NCBI GenBank assembly: GCA_964419225.1
Contig: CAYQPF010000226.1
Location: forward strand, 1-6,363
Origin: CAYQPF01 sp964419225
Lineage (GTDB): Bacteria; Cloacimonadota; Cloacimonadia; Cloacimonadales; CAYQPF01
DNA: 6,363 bases
Direction of reading: 5' to 3'
Made by a program: the position numbers and the translations under genes. Below, piece by piece: positions 5,839-6,363 of this stretch. The number at the start of each line of letters is the position of its first letter. Within the stretch, counting starts at the first letter, position 1. The notes beneath the pieces were generated by a model that had not been told where the DNA came from, ran no database searches, and saw nothing but the letters and a program-made list of their open reading frames with translations.

Positions 5839-6363
5839 ATGGAATTAAAAGATAAAACACTGGTTTTCGATGAGCAAATAACCTTTGCGACAGTTGCCGG
5901 AATAATGCGGGAGTTTCGCAAACTAGGCAAAAAGGAGATTGACAGTCTGGATATGGCTAAGGTGGCCAATATAGACAGTTCCGGGGTGGCGTGTCTGGAT
6001 GAGATCAAGCAAATTCTTCTTAAAGCAAATCCAGCTTTAAAGGTTATCAATGTTCCGGAAGGCTTACAGGGAACTATTGACACCTTTTCCTCATTACAAT
6101 TGGAAAAAGTTATTCCACCTAAACAGATGGGGATATTTGAAGCATTGGGAGATCAATTCTATCAGATCAAGGCTGCCGGGCTGAACTTGCTGGTTTTAAC
6201 CGCAGATATTTATTACTGGTCGTTTGTGGCATTATATAACAGAAAAGGTCAAAGGAAAGGTTCATTTGAGTCACAGAGCATTCTCATCGGTGTAGATGCT
6301 TTACCGATAATTTGTTTACTCTTTTTCATCATTGGTTTTATTCTCGCCTTGCAGTCTGCGGCA
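5839..6363 (+). CDS. MlaE-type lipid ABC transporter permease with N-terminal STAS (MlaB-like) domain, cut by window edge
   Basis: The 175 visible codons give a soluble N-terminal domain of about 100 residues followed by the start of a MlaE permease. The first part has the STAS signature NIDSSGVACLDEI (44-56), where MlaB and SpoIIAA-type proteins carry their D-S/T-SG loop. The second part has an interfacial helix (about 112-133), a polar linker (NRKGQRKGSFES, 134-145) and then the first membrane helix with GVDALPI (151-157) and FIIGFILALQSA (163-174), as in MlaE. In E. coli, MlaB is a separate subunit that binds the ATPase MlaF; here it is fused to the permease. The start ATG is four bases after the preceding stop, with no clear Shine-Dalgarno sequence and no alternative upstream start before an in-frame stop, which suggests coupled translation. 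The rest of the permease, and probably the ATPase gene, lie beyond 6363. Confidence 0.9.
   Translation, partial: MELKDKTLVFDEQITFATVAGIMREFRKLGKKEIDSLDMAKVANIDSSGVACLDEIKQILLKANPALKVINVPEGLQGTIDTFSSLQLEKVIPPKQMGIFEALGDQFYQIKAAGLNLLVLTADIYYWSFVALYNRKGQRKGSFESQSILIGVDALPIICLLFFIIGFILALQSAA

Noticed and set aside
5733..6083. 116-codon minus-strand frame
   Set aside because: It is antisense to the end of the barrel gene and the STAS domain, both of which have coherent protein features.

Overview
The window looks like chromosomal DNA from a moderately AT-rich Gram-negative bacterium. It carries a lipoprotein with a predicted outer-membrane beta-barrel tail, Mce/MlaD-type lipid-transport parts and a standard genetic code (UGA is a stop, RF2 is present). 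The sequence alone does not fix the phylum. A lineage outside the well-studied Proteobacteria, such as the FCB group or Cloacimonadota, is only a guess. There are no tRNA or rRNA genes, insertion sequences or CRISPR arrays.

Left half, minus strand: a tightly packed run reads prfB -> uppS -> cdsA. prfB (RF2) is complete only when read through a classical programmed +1 frameshift (SD-like element, CUU UGA C), so its true start is at 2504 and not at the internal ATG at 2452. uppS follows after 1 nt. cdsA starts at a GTG that shares one base with the uppS stop (TAGTG), and it runs off the left edge. uppS and cdsA supply undecaprenyl diphosphate for cell-wall and O-antigen carriers and CDP-diacylglycerol for phospholipids.

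Centre (2505-2737): a divergent intergenic region. It holds a 7-bp-arm inverted repeat in front of prfB, an AT-rich promoter-like stretch with a 16-bp perfect palindrome, and a possible small leader frame ending at the mce start.

Right half, plus strand: an apparent lipid-transport operon. First comes a single-Mce-domain, membrane-anchored protein with a long helical tail. Next is a 708-residue lipoprotein whose N-terminal third resembles the PqiC/YmbA auxiliary lipoproteins and whose C-terminal half looks like an outer-membrane beta-barrel. Last is a MlaE-type permease with a STAS (MlaB-like) domain fused to its N-terminus, cut by the right edge. Together they suggest a compact Mce transporter with MlaB fused to MlaE and the auxiliary lipoprotein fused to its own putative outer-membrane pore. 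The ATPase (MlaF-like) is not in the window and would be expected downstream. The lipoprotein-barrel fusion is the most novel item here.
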